This document shows positions 10,981-23,009 of a stretch of DNA of 64,000 nt, in pieces. Each line of letters begins with the position of its first letter. Positions within the stretch are counted from its first letter, which is position 1. The stretch spans positions 19,284,260 through 19,348,259 of the forward strand of contig NC_081409.1 of NCBI RefSeq assembly GCF_030272615.1, read 5' to 3'. Made by a program: the position numbers and the translations under genes. This DNA is from Cryptomeria japonica (taxonomy: Eukaryota; Streptophyta; Pinopsida; Cupressales; Cupressaceae). The notes under the pieces are model-generated. The model was not told the DNA's origin, ran no database searches, and was given only the letters and a program-made list of their open reading frames with translations.

Positions 10981-13772
10981 TGTATATATTTTGTTTTGAA
11001 ACCTTTTTTTTTTTTAAAATCTGATTAAAATATTCTGAGTTAAAATAATGTATTTCTTTTTGTTAAAAATTAAATACCATAATACAAAGAAAGACGAAAT
11101 AATAAGATTTATTTTCTGCAATAAATGGTTGACAGAGATACAATGAAATTAAACAACAACTATCTTAAATTTAGAATTTATTAAATTAAACTATAGAGAT
11201 GGTTATTTTAACTGTAGACTTTATTTTCTGCAAATAAAATAAAACCGCACATAACATAGAATCACAGATTTAATAGAAGGTAACTTTTACATTTTCATGT
11301 ATAGATCTAAATGTTTTTATTATCAGCCTTTTGCATGCATGCAACATCAATTCTATTTCTTTTCAAATAAATTGTTTCAAATGCGTAAGGGAAATAACAA
11401 TTTTCTTTCTTTTCAGAATATCCTATCCACACAAATATTCATTTCAAACTTTAGGGACTAAAATCAGAAATAATCATTTTCTTTCCTGCAATATAACTTA
11501 AATGACTATTACAAATATTTAAATCTTATCTCCAAGATACTCTTGTCACTTTACAAATAGGTCTCTCATTTCAAATAAATGAGGAAAATACTAAATACAT
11601 ATCCAAATATTTTTTGCAACAACCATTTCCAGCCACATCTACTTGTCCTACTATTTTCTTCTAACAACCTGCAATTACAATCAAAGAGATGACCATGGAG
11701 TGCTCACCTCCCAGCCTAGGCTAACTGGTAGCCACCCCCGAGCTCGGAGAACCAAGCCCTAGACGGGTAACACACATGCAACCACAAAAGACAAGGGAAA
11801 ACAAAATCTCAAACACAATCCCAACCCGGCTACACTGCACCACACATTGTGATGTCTTTTCAAGGGTGGTAGTGGACCAAGTACCTTAAGGAGACTGCAA
11901 GTATGGTAAAACATATAGCCACCTCATGGAAAACCAAATACATCAAGTATAACAACCCCACATTCCTTATGCCCCCCCCAAGGCATTCATGCCTTATTTC
12001 CCTCCTTATGACCCCCAATGCATAAACAAGCCATGTAGCAAGGGTCACATAAAATCCCTTGTGATCACTCTCATAACGAGAGCCTCTCACTCGAGGGCTG
12101 TCACTTCTACCACCCACAAGACCATCCTCTCTCCCAAGAGTAGGAGGTCTTGATTACTCCCAAAACACTTACATTGCATAAGCACAAAAGACCAAATAAA
12201 TTTCCAAGAGATACATGCAAGAAAACTAGTCTTTTACACAAGCATTTGTTTCAAAATAACATGCAATAAGAAAAACGTAACAAGAAAGGTAGAACCAACC
12301 TTAAACTGCCCAAAGGTACGCTAGATTTGTTGAGGATGAGCAGCCCAATTCCACAAGTCTTTTCTTTCTACCCTTAGCCAAATTCTCCAATCCAAAATCT
12401 ATTTTTTTTTTCTTTTCAAAAATTCTTTTGTCTCCAAAAATGGAGAGTGGGTGATTACCCGCAAAATCTCCCTTTCTTGCTTAAGAAGACACTAGCCAGA
12501 GTTCTCACAAGTTTCTAAAACTGAAAAGGAAGGTAAGGTAAAATGGGAAAGCGAACTTTCATTCAAAAAGGAAGGTTAACAACTTAGCTCAAGCCTCCTA
12601 ATTTCAATTTTCGCACAACTTAAAAAAGCCACTTTTTAGGGTGTCTAAATGGTCACATGAGAGTTGAAACATGCCTAAAATTACTCCTAACCCTTAGGTA
12701 TACCTTATGGGCTTTAGGAAACCCTAATAAACTACCCCTAGGAGTCCATTTAACCCTTTTTAAACCCCTCTGAAGTTAATTTTCGGGTCAAACCCAAGTT
12801 GACTACCCAAAAGATTCTCTACCTAAGGCAATTATGGAATCACATTAAATTTAATTGAAAAAGCTATAGTTAAACAATTCCCTCCAAGAGACAAATTTAA
12901 AAACTCAAACATAAATCAACACATGTGTCAAGTGACACAAAGAAAATACTTTTACAAAATTGCACATGAAATCTTATCTCTTGTTGGATTTAAATAAATC
13001 AAATAAGTAACATTTAACACACATGCATCATTTACTATTACGAATAAAATACGACAGAAATGGGGTGTTGTCTCTCCAAATAGACAAACCCTGGTTTTAC
13101 GAACATACATAGGTCTAGGTTTGGTTCTCCATAATATTTTCATGGTCACATGGATATCTTTTCCTACGCCACTCAAATACACATTAGTAATTTCCAATAA
13201 CCTCGTATAATATTAAACACATGAATTAGAATACACATCAAACACTTCGCATACAATTTACATTTGAACAATTCAATATATCTCATATCCAAATAAATCC
13301 ACATAAGCAATTTATCATAATTCTCATAATTTTGATCCACACATAAAACATACATCCTAATTCTATCATCATAGTAAAGTCCTGCAAATCCAATAATGAC
13401 ATACATTATCTCCAATTTATCCTATTCTAGAATCATATAGAGTTCTATATCATAAAGCATATAAATGAAGCATCAACATACATCAATGTTATCCAAATCA
13501 TAGAATCATATAAGTTCTAAATCTAGATATAGCTGACATACGTTAGATCAAGATTATCCAATCAGTGGATCTTTAGGATTTCAAATTCATAACACATCCA
13601 AATGTACACCACCAGGTGAAATAATTCTATAACTTGGCTCAATTACTTTTCTCACCAATCTATCTGTCTAACACAGTCCATTCTATTGAATTATATAGCA
13701 TTTATTAATAGGGTCAAACATGGTCAACTAAGTAAATCAAAGCTTGGTTTGGGGAAGGCCTTACAAAAGAGA
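10981..13772. other. AT-rich region without recognisable genes
   Basis: No ORF here resembles a known protein. The part at about 11690-12620 is less AT-rich, with several CCC-rich stretches that look like decayed LTR or leader sequence, but no terminal repeats were found. The remainder is simple AT-rich intergenic DNA. Confidence 0.4.
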
Positions 13773-14013
13773 TCAATCCAGACCGGTCAGCAAGATTAAA
13801 CTCAATGAAAATACAAAGATATGATGGAGGCAGTGCAGAACAAATTGTTTTATTGCATCCAACCGGTAACAACTGGGTTACAACATACCGGCTCACAGGC
13901 TTGCTAGAAAAGGTCACAACTGGGACCTTGAATCTTATGATCTATCTTCTTAGCACAGTCTAGCTACTTGATTCTCCAATTGATTTTGATTGATTACATC
14001 CTAATGTGTAATT

Positions 14014-14109
<96 letters not shown>

Positions 14110-14600
14110 CAATCCAAAGGATCCAGTCAACCCAAAAGGGATCAAAACCTGAAGAACAAGACCTAACATGAAAATAACAAGGTCAGGCTCTGCCAAGAGA
14201 TTCATTCAGAAAATCCAAAGGATGAAATGTGGATCACGGGAAAAGATTGGCCACATGCCAAGGAACATCGGAAACACCCAAGGCTCCACAAGATTCAAAA
14301 GGTTCTGGTAGATCGCCAGAATAGGTCCAGGCAACTGGTAACAAAGGAACAACTGATAACAGAAAACTGTCATGGAAACTGGTAGCGATATCTTGCCGGA
14401 AAATGATCCAAATGTGATGTAGTCTAGAAGTAGGAAATATGATCAAGTCTTCAAGTAGAATCCAACTCCATAGGATTTGGTGAACCAAAACTGGGACACA
14501 CAGAAAGGAAAACTGAAACTGCAAACAAAAAACAAAATAGAGAGGAAAATATTTTTTGGCTGATGCAAGATTGCTATGAACTGGGGATTCTCCTGCATCA
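13773..14600 (-). repeat. 3' LTR of the chromovirus, with microsatellite
   Basis: It aligns with the 5' LTR from about AAGAGATCAATCC to CTCCTGCATCA. It differs by about 90 bp of (AT)n(GT)n at 14018-14107, where the partner LTR has only ATATGTATAT. The outermost 30 bp expected at the left end are not recognisable. Confidence 0.8.
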
Positions 14601-14654
14601 GACATCCGAGGTTATTGAAAAAGTGAGCCTCTCACTTTGTCGGGGTTAGAGGGA

Positions 14655-14800
14655 AACCAAGGAGGTCTACCTATGCCTGAGAAATCCAAGATGAATCTTC
14701 AACTGGTCTGTCCTTTAACTTCACAAGATATTCCTTATACTCGCTGCTCTAGGTACTATGCCCAATCCTACTGTCCAAAATCTCTTCAATCTAATCCGGT
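14655..14800 (-). pseudogene. Chromodomain of the chromovirus integrase
   Basis: The minus strand reads EEILDSRIGHST, a stop, then SSEYKEYLVKLKDRPVEDSSW. This matches the I-L-D-R...EYLVKW...ED-x-W pattern of plant chromovirus chromodomains, which steer integration to heterochromatin (family knowledge). It contains TAG or TAA stops. Confidence 0.65.
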
Positions 14801-14814
14801 TCCTTTCAGGGCAA

Positions 14815-15830
14815 TTATTTCTCCAAGTCTGCAACACTATCCTCACTGAATTCTGGTTGATGGTACTCATGAAGATCTGCAATGTTGAATATAGGTGAAA
14901 TACTCAAACTATTCGGTAACTCCACTTCATATGCATTTCCAGAACTGAACTTCCTCAAAATCTTGCAAGGTCCAAACTTCTTCATCTGCAACTTATTATA
15001 AGTTCCAATTAAGAATCTCTCTTTTCTCAGATATACCATCACTTCATCACCAACTTCAAATTCCTTATGTCTCTTCTTCTCATCTGCCTTCTCCTTATAC
15101 TTGTTGTTCATGTCTTCCAAATGTTGTTTAACCTAAATATGCAATACTGCCATGTGATCTGCAAAGTCTTTTGCTTCTGAACTTCTCTGGTCTTCACTGC
15201 TAATGTCTCTCAATTCTGATATCCCTCTAGGATGCACTCCGGTAACAATCTCAAAAGGTGTTTTTCTGGTACTTCTATTCACTAAATTGTTGTAGGCAAA
15301 CTCTTCGTGTGCAAGAATCAAATCCCACCTTCCGGTTTTATCTCCCACTAAACATCTCAACAAATTTCCCAAACTCCGGTTAACAACTTCTATCTGTCCA
15401 TCAGTCTGTGGATGAAAAGTAGAACTGAACTTCAAATTTGTCTTCATCTTCTTCCAAAGTGTTCTCCAAAAATAGCCAACAAACTTAGTATCTCTATCTG
15501 AAACTATGCTCCTAGGTAACCCATGCAATCTCACCACTTCTTCAAAAATAGGTCTGCTACATGAAACGCATCTGATGTCTTCTTACAAGGTATGAAATGA
15601 GCCATCTTCGAGAATCTATCCACTACCACAAATATAGAATCATTCCCTCTTGGTGTCTTAGGTAATCCAAGTACAAAATATATGCTTATATCCTCCCAAG
15701 GTCTTACCGGTATTATCAAAGGTTTATACAATCCCACATTCTAACTACTACCTTTTGCAACTTGACAAACTCTACAACTTTGCATATATCTCTTAACATC
15801 CTTATGAATCTGGGGCCAAAATTACTGCTC
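14815..15830 (-). pseudogene. Chromovirus integrase
   Basis: The HHCC region (GGLAGHF, then SCRVCQVAKG), core ([50 protein letters not shown]) and C-terminal domain (EFEVGDEVMVYLRKERF, KFGPCKILRKF) are all visible. The frame is broken by a TAA near 15820, TAG at 15741-15743, a one-base frameshift near 15535 and TAG at 15133-15135. Confidence 0.85.
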
Positions 15831-17960
15831 ACACACCAATGCCATTATTTTGTCAATGCTAAAATGTCCAGCTAAACCTCCACTATGTTTCTCCTTTATC
15901 AGATTCTCCCTCATAAAACTCTTAGGTATGCACAACTGAACTCCTCTGAATAAAATCCCATCCTGAATGAAATAATCTAACCAATTGCTTTTGTCTACCA
16001 TAACCGGTTCTTGACATGCTTTCCAAGGTTTTGCAAAATTCGGCTCTTCATCATACAAAGTCTTCAAATCTTCAAATCCTAATACTGTCACTCTCGTCTC
16101 TTTCAACATATTCCTTCTCCTACTCAATGCATCAACAACTTTGTTATATTTCCCACTTCTATGCTTCAACACAAAGGTGTAGCTCTGCAAGAACTCTACC
16201 CATCTCATATGTCTCTGATTCAACTTACTCTGATTATTCAAATACTGCAAAACTTGATGATCTGTATACAACACAAAGTCCTTAGGCAACAAGTAATGTC
16301 TCCATTTCTTCAAGGATTGAACTATGGCATAAGATTCCTGATCATACACTAAATATCTCCTCCAGGTATCATTCAATTTATCACTGAAATAGGCTACTAC
16401 TCTTCCTTCTTGACTTAAGACTGCTCCTATTGTTGTTCTACTTGCATCACAATCCACTTGAAATACTTTATTGAAATCCGATAAAGCTAACACATGTTGT
16501 TCAGTCACTTTCTGCTTCAACAATTCAAAACTTTTATTTGCTTCGATGGTCCACTTGAATTCCTTTTGATCTCCTCTCATGGTCTCAGTCATAGGGTTAC
16601 AAACTGAACTAAAATTTCTGATAAACTTCCAATAAAACCTAGCCAATCCATTAAATGATCTTACTTCTCCAATGCTTTCCAGTGTAGGCCATTCAACAAT
16701 TGCTTTCACTTTCTCAGGGTCCATCTTCAAACCATCCTCAGATATCACAAATCCCAAATAAAATAACTCATCCTTCATGAAAGTACACTTCTTGATATTG
16801 ATCAATAACTTCTCTTCTCTCAACCTCTGCAAACTTGTCTTAACTGCAACAAATGCTCCTCTTTTGTCCTACTGAAAATCAGAATGTCATCCAAATACAC
16901 AATAAAACACTTACCCAATAATTTCTTCAATATGTCATTCATCAGCCTCATGAAAGTACTCGGTGCATTAGTCAATCCAAAAGGCATCACCAACCATTCA
17001 TGCAGTCCTTCATTTGTCTTAATCTTGTCTTCCACTCATCACCTTCTCTAATCCTGATCTGATGATATCCACTCTTCAAATCTATCTTTGTAAAGTATTT
17101 TGCTCCACTCAAACAGTCCATTATGTCATCCATCCTAGGCAAAGGAAACGAGTATTTCATTGTGATCTTGTTTATTGTTCTTGAATCAGTACACATTCTC
17201 CACTCTTCATTCTTCTTAGGTGCTAATACTATTGGTACTGCATAAGGGCTCAAACTCTCCCTGATCAAACCTTTCTTCAATAGCTCCTGCACTTGTCTAT
17301 TCAGTTCTTCATTCTCTGTCGGTGTCAATCGTTGTGCAACTTTGTTAGGCAAACTAGCTTCGGAAACCAAGTCCATACAATGACTAATATTTCTCATAAG
17401 TGGCAATCCATCAGGTACATTATCTGAAATGATGTCCTCATATTCTGCCAGCAAACCTTTTATCTCTTTTGGGTGTTCTCCTTCTAAATCTAGTCTCTCA
17501 GTATTCTTAGGAATTAAGGCAAAACACACATTTTCATGTCTCGGTCCATCCATGAATTTCCTTCCATCTACTAAATAGATTCTAGCATTCGTACAAACTT
17601 CATTCTTCAAAGGTTCCTCCAAAGGTAACAAGGTTTGCTTCATCCCATTGGCCACAATAGTGTATGTATTCTTTCTTCCATCATGCATTGTCTGTCTATC
17701 AAATTGCCAAGGTCTACCCAACAAAAGATGACAAATATCTATAGGCATAATATCACACAAGACTTCATCATGATAATTCCCAATTTTCAATTTCACCAAA
17801 CATTGTTCACTTACTAACAACTTATGTTCATCCTGAATCCATGCTATCTAATAAGGCTTAGGGTGTTTCAATGTCTCCAATTTCAACTTATTCACCATCT
17901 CTTCTGAAACAAGATTATCTAAACTACCACTATCAATAACAACTTTACAACACTTACTGG
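15822..17960 (-). pseudogene. Chromovirus protease, reverse transcriptase and RNase H
   Basis: The protease active site appears as VVIDSGSLDNLVSEEM near 17910-17960 and its flap end as LLLGRPWQFDR. RT follows: EWRMCTDSRTINKITMKY, KIDLKSGYHQIRI, a frameshift at about 16990-17035, then [15 protein letters not shown] and the catalytic [10 protein letters not shown]. RNase H follows: VDCDASRTTIGAVLSQEG, YAIVQSLKKWRHYLLPK, LYTDHQVLQYL, KVVDALSRR. Catalytic residues are present, but the frameshift and a stop near 17848 prevent a full product. Confidence 0.87.
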
Positions 17961-18132
17961 ATGCCTTACATCTAGTCTTGAAGAGATTGTTCCTCTATAA
18001 GGGCTCTTCGCCTCCTCCAGTATGACACAAAGCTCTCCTCGTCATCAATAGTTCTCCATCTTCTGGTTTATTGTCTGAGCCGGTGGGGTTTTCTTCCACT
18101 ATTGCTACTCTTCTAGTAGTTTTTGTCTTCTT

Positions 18133-19064
18133 ACACTCAAATGCACAGTGTCCTTCTCTTCCACACTTAAAGCAGGTTCTCTAAATGTCCTCTTGTCTTG
18201 TTTTCCAAAGTTCTCATTCTAGTAACCCTCTGATTCTCTCCTCCGGTAGAAATTTCTATCATCCATCCGGAATGAATTACCTTCTTTGCTTACTTCCTTG
18301 TCCTTGTTTTGATCTTTACTGGTTCCTCTTCCTTTGGTATATCCTCTTCCTCCTTGAAATCTTCCTCCAGTAAACCTTCCACCTCTACCTCTCTATCTAT
18401 GCTCATGTCTTTTGTTTAACTTCTCTTCTACCTTTAGGGCATACTAGTAAGCCTCTTCAACACTCTCCAATTTGATCATACTCAATTCTTCTTGTATAGA
18501 CATCTGTAATCCATTAAAATATCTTGCAACTTGTTCAACTTCATCATAAACATGTCTGGATCTGATGTTCAACTTGTAAAATGCTTTTCTGTACTCCTTC
18601 ACACTAGATTCCTTCTGTCTCAAATTCTGCAACTTCCGGATCAAATCCATTTGATAATTTGTCGGCACAAACTTTGATTTCAATTTTGCAATCATCTGAT
18701 CACATGTCTTAATCTTCTCTTTACCTCTTCTATGTCTATCAAATTGCAAATTCTCCCACCAAATAGATGCATGACCTTTTGATTGAGTACAGGCATATTT
18801 CACCTTCCTCTCTTCTGCAGTGTTTTCAAAATCAAATTACTTCTCCATCTCCGAGATCCAATCCATCAATTAATCCGAATCTAACTTCCCATCATATTTC
18901 AGTGGGGTAAAATGAGGTTCTGTATTCGCCCTACTCAAAACCCTCAAAAACCTTTCCTCATCTGGATCAACCGCCGACAGGTTTGTTTGTTCTGTTGGGG
19001 CTTCTTCTCCTTCATCTTCACTTACATCTTCAATATTTTGGCCTCTTCTCTGGGCTGTCTCCAC
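18133..19064 (-). pseudogene. Chromovirus gag with zinc knuckle
   Basis: Fragments encode the capsid-like gag region (RANTEPHFTPLKYDGKLDSD, then HASIWWENLQFDRHR, then EEVEQVARYFNGLQMSIQEE), followed by a CCHC knuckle CFKCGREGHCAFEC at 18133-18174. Reading is interrupted by TAA codons near 18838-18875, TAG at 18444-18446 and further TAGs before the knuckle. Gag packages the element RNA into virus-like particles in the cytoplasm (family knowledge). Confidence 0.82.
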
Positions 19065-19253
19065 GGCTTGTAACCAGGCTTCTATTCCTCACAACATCTC
19101 CATCACAACAGGGTCTGTATTCCCACGTGCTCCACCATTCCTAGCTCCTCTTCGTGCTATCGTTCATACTAGTCCTTTGTAGTCGTAGGTCGGATCCGTA
19201 ATCCACACCCTGTAACAAAATTTTAGGACACGCAACCTCTGAAACGAAACTTC

Positions 19254-19265
19254 GCTTTGATACCA
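19254..19265 (-). other. Primer-binding site, Met-tRNA type
   Basis: The minus strand reads TGGTATCAAAGC directly inside the LTR. The plant initiator-Met PBS is normally TGGTATCAGAGC, so one base differs (G to A). Confidence 0.8.
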
Positions 19266-19267
19266 CT

Positions 19268-20024
19268 TGAAGTAGTCACCGGTGAGGAGGGACCTCAAAG
19301 AGAAAAATCTGGACCGATCAGCAAGAGTAAACACAATAGAAACACAAAGATATGATGGAGGCAGTGCAAAATAGATTGTTTTATTGCATGAAATTTGATT
19401 ACATCCAATTGGTAACAACCGGGTTACAACATACCAGCTCACATGCCTTGTAGAATAGGTCACAATCGAGACCTTGAATCTTATGATCTATCTTCTACAC
19501 ACAATCTAGCTACTTGATTCTCTGATTGATTTTGATTACAAATATGTATATCGATCCAAAGGATCCAGTTGGCACAAAAGGGATCAAAACCTGAAGAACA
19601 AGACCTAACATGAAAATAACAAGGTCGGCCTCCGCTAAGAGATTCCTTTGAAATATCCAAAGGATGAAACGTAGATCGCAGGAAAAGGTCGGCCACATGC
19701 CAAGGAACATCGGAAATGCCCAAGGCTCCACAAGCTTCAGAAGGTTCTGGTAGATCACTATAATAGGTCTAGGCAACTGGTAACAGAAATTTGTCATGGA
19801 AACCGGTAGCAATATCTTGTCAAAAAATGATCCAAATGCAATGCGGTTTGGAAGTAAGAAAGATGATCAAGTCTTCAAGTAGAATCCAACTCCACAGAAT
19901 CCGGTGCGCCAAAACTAGGACACACAGAAAGGAAAACTGAAACTACAAACTAAAAACAAAACAGAAAGGAAAATGTGTTTTGGCCGATGCAAGATTGCTA
20001 TGGATTGGGGATGCTCCTGCATCA
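19268..20024 (-). repeat. 5' LTR of the chromovirus
   Basis: It runs TGAAGTAGTCACCGG...CTCCTGCATCA on the plus strand and sits next to a methionine-tRNA-type PBS. It matches 13773-14600 in order over most of its length. Confidence 0.85.
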
Positions 20025-20029
20025 GTTTT

Positions 20030-22604
20030 CCTCCACCACGAGTTTTTCTAGCCCTTACCCTCTAACCATTTTGGTAATTTGGATATCTATATTGAACTCT
20101 TGGACTTTGTTAATCTACCTACATATCCTTCTTGTCACTTCTAATTGAACAAAGATGTCTTTCACAACTGCATTAGGTACATATGCTATTACTTTTGCTC
20201 CCACAAGATATGGTTTGAAATTTTTGACAACCTTTACCAATGCATAAGCCTGCTTTTCTTCCATGTCATGTTTTAATTCTGCAACTTGAAGAGACTTTCT
20301 ATAAAATTCTAAGAGCTTCTCATATCCTTCATTATTCTTTTGAAGCATTACAGTGCAATTGTATGAAAAGAGACAAAGGAGAAAATTTGAAAAGGCTTGC
20401 TAAAGTCTAGGGACTTGAACATTGGAGCCTCTTTGATTGTTCTTTTGATGGCCTCAAAAGCATCCATTGCTTCAACAATCCAATTAATCTTATCTCCCTT
20501 GTTCAACATCTCAAATAAGGGTTTCACAATCTTGAAAAAATTAGAGATAAACCTCCTAACAAAATTGATTTGGCCAAATAATGATTGAATGGATTTCACA
20601 GTCTTTGGGATAGGTATTTTATCTATTGTTGTTACTCTTTCTAGATCCATCCTAATCCCATCCTTTGAAACTATGTGACCCAAGATTTTACCTTCAGTAA
20701 CAGCAAAGTTTCACTTTTTAGGGTTCAAAGAAATCCCATACTCAAGGGCCCTGATTAATATCTTCTCAAGATGGAGGTAATAGTCTTCTACTTTCTTTGT
20801 AAATGCTGTCAAATTCTCCTGGTAAACTACCATAATAGTGTCAATCAAAAATTTGAGAATACCACATCCATGGCTCTCTGAAAGGTAGCACCGACATTGG
20901 TTAATCCAAATGACATTCTTACATATACATATGTTTCCTAAGGTGTGGCAAATGCAATTTTGTATACTTAAGGGCCTTGATTGATATCTTCTCAAGATGG
21001 AGGTAATAGTCTTCTACTTTCTTTATAAATGCTATCAAATTATCATGGTAAACTACCATAATAGTGTCAATCAAAAATTTGAGAATACCACATCCATGGC
21101 TCTCTGAAAGGTAACACTGACATTGGTTAATCCAAATGACATTCTTACATATACATATGTTTCCCAAGGTGTGGTAAATACAATTTTGTATTGCTTAGAT
21201 TCTTTTATTTTAACCTAGTTGTATCTCAAAATTCCATCCATCATTGACAATAACTCACAACCTGTCACCTTTTGCAACATGACCTCTATATTTGGGAGCG
21301 GGTAGTTATTTTTTAGTGAGGACATGTTTAGGTTTATAAAATCCACACATAGCCTTAAATCCTCATTCTTCTTGCCAACTGGAACTAAATTTGAGACCCA
21401 AGTAGAATGTCTGATTGATTTAGTGATCCCACCATCTCTAGGTTTCATAAGCTCCTTCAACATTTTTTATCTTAACACTGGGTTGATTGGTATTTTCTTT
21501 CGTTTGAAAGGTTTTTCCTTGGGATCCAAAGGAATATCATGTTGAAATAAATCTTCTCTATATGCCTTTAGATCATCATATGGCCAAACAAAGGCATGTT
21601 TGTATTTCCTCAATAGTACTATCAGCATGGTCCTAATTTGTGGACTAATCCTTTTGCTAATGTATACCTTCTTTAGAGATGATTTAGTGCCCAAATTTAT
21701 CTCCTCCAAGTCTTCCTTACTAATTGGGGTAGGTCTCATTGCTTGACCATCATTTCCATCAAACACCCTCTCTAGTGCTACAAGTCTCTTTGGAATCTTA
21801 TTAGTCTTGAATTGAACAACTTCATTCCCAACACTATCTCCTTACCATAAATAACTTCAACAAAATTGTTAAAGTCTATTTCTTGATTCTCATTCTCATC
21901 AATACAAAAGAGGAATTTGAGTAAGTCGTCATTATTATTAAAAACTTGCCAATTACAAATGTTGTCTGGGCTAAAGGGCCTGGTTTTTACTTCAACACTT
22001 GATATTTTGGCCAGAGTGATATCATTACTCTTTAAGGCAATTTTTGCCAAGAAATCTGCCATGATATTTTTGATCTCTCCATCCACTCTATGGAAAAGGT
22101 ATCAAAGAGTTCTATTAAATCCCATACGTCACATTTATATTGTTTCAACCTCTTGTTTTTGGAGGAATAATTTGATCCAATTACTGTCAAGATCTTGATT
22201 CCATGTTTAGTGGCTATGTTAAGGCCTAAGAGTAGTGCTTCATACTCAACAACATTGTTTGTGCATTCAAACAACAACTAAAAGGAATACTTGAATGTTT
22301 TATCACTAGGTGCAATGGAAATTACTCCTACCCTTGAACCCTCTTCACTAAAATCCCCATCAAAGTACATTTGTCATAACCCTTCTTGATCACTCTATAT
22401 TTCTTTACTAATAGGGTCTGTGTTCTCAAGCAATGGTTGTGATGACTCATTTTGAAGTTATCCATGTCATCATCACATAAGCATACCATATCACTTGTCA
22501 GGTTTATATGCTCAACCGTAGTTGGGGATCTTGACTCCCTTTCCAATTTAACCTCATTTCCATTTACTAGTATAGTGGCATAAGACAAATCTAAGTGCAC
22601 ATTA
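20030..22604 (-). pseudogene. Ty3/gypsy pol fragment with RNase H-like domain before RT
   Basis: In minus order: an RNase H-like segment (FECTNNVVEYEALLLGLNIA, about 22040-22290), a linker (NICNWQVFNNNDDLLKFL; KYKHAFVWPYDDLKAY), RT (HSTWVSNLVPVGKKNEDLR, CVDFINLNMSSLKNNYPLP), a tandemly duplicated RT segment (20747-21196), then MGHIVSKDGIRMD and an RNase H-type connection region (QAYALVKVVKNFKPYLVGA). Several frameshifts and stops separate these. No LTR, PBS or integrase is attached. The catalytic YVDD motif is replaced by FLIDT. Confidence 0.8.
20747..21196 (-). repeat. 225-bp in-frame tandem duplication inside RT
   Basis: Units 20747-20971 and 20972-21196 differ at only about a dozen bases. 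The period is exactly 75 codons, so frame is preserved. Each unit encodes SHGCGILKFLIDTIMVVY and YYLHLEKI. Confidence 0.9.
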
Positions 22605-22624
22605 CCCCCTACAATATCACATGT

Positions 22625-22880
22625 TTGGGGTCGGGTGTCACAGTTTATCGTGCGAGATAGGATTCTGTCTCGTACGAGTCACTGGCAAAATTTCTTTTGT
22701 TGTTTAAACCCATTAGATTTGTCGTTCAGGATGCACCCTTGTGTCGTAAGACAGGTCTATAAAAAGACCATTTTGTCGTACGAGGTCTAAAAGTTTGTTG
22801 TTTGAGGCTATTTTGTCGTGCAAGAGCTAATCCTGGCTCGTACGAGATGCTGCTTATCTGTGTTTTGTCATTCAAGAGAT
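22625..22880. repeat. Array of degenerate TCGTACGA palindromes (low end)
   Basis: CTCGTACGAG or close variants (TCGTGCGAG, TCGTTCAGG, TCGTAAGAC, TCGTACGAGG, TCGTGCAAG) recur every 20-45 bp. The same motif fills two blocks in the leader at the other end of the element. The block lies just upstream of the PMD frame. Confidence 0.75.
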
Positions 22881-23009
22881 AGTGAGCATTTTTGAAGGTA
22901 TAAATGTGAAATTTTGATTTTGCATTTGACTTAGTTGGATTTGCATGATGTTTTACTTCTCTTATAGGCTCATTTGGAATGTTTTATGATGCTTTGTTGT
23001 TGAGTTTTT

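Larger units (their letters stand above)
13773..20024 (-). mobile_element. Ty3/gypsy chromovirus, nearly full length, decayed
   Basis: A minus-strand LTR retrotransposon: 5' LTR 19268-20024, PBS 19254-19265, gag about 18130-19064, protease-RT-RNase H about 15840-17960, integrase about 14815-15830, chromodomain about 14655-14800, 3' LTR ending at 14600. Both LTRs share the outer end CTCCTGCATCA on the plus strand and long matching stretches. The lower LTR has lost or diverged at its outermost end, so no target duplication can be read. The chromodomain places it among plant chromoviruses. Confidence 0.88.

Noticed and set aside
11860-12117. Possible protein-coding ORF on the minus strand
   Set aside because: It is 85 codons without recognisable domains in a non-coding repeat-like stretch.
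13960-14205. ORFs with His-Thr, Ile-Tyr and Cys-Val repeats
   Set aside because: They are the (AT)n(GT)n microsatellite in an LTR, read on both strands.
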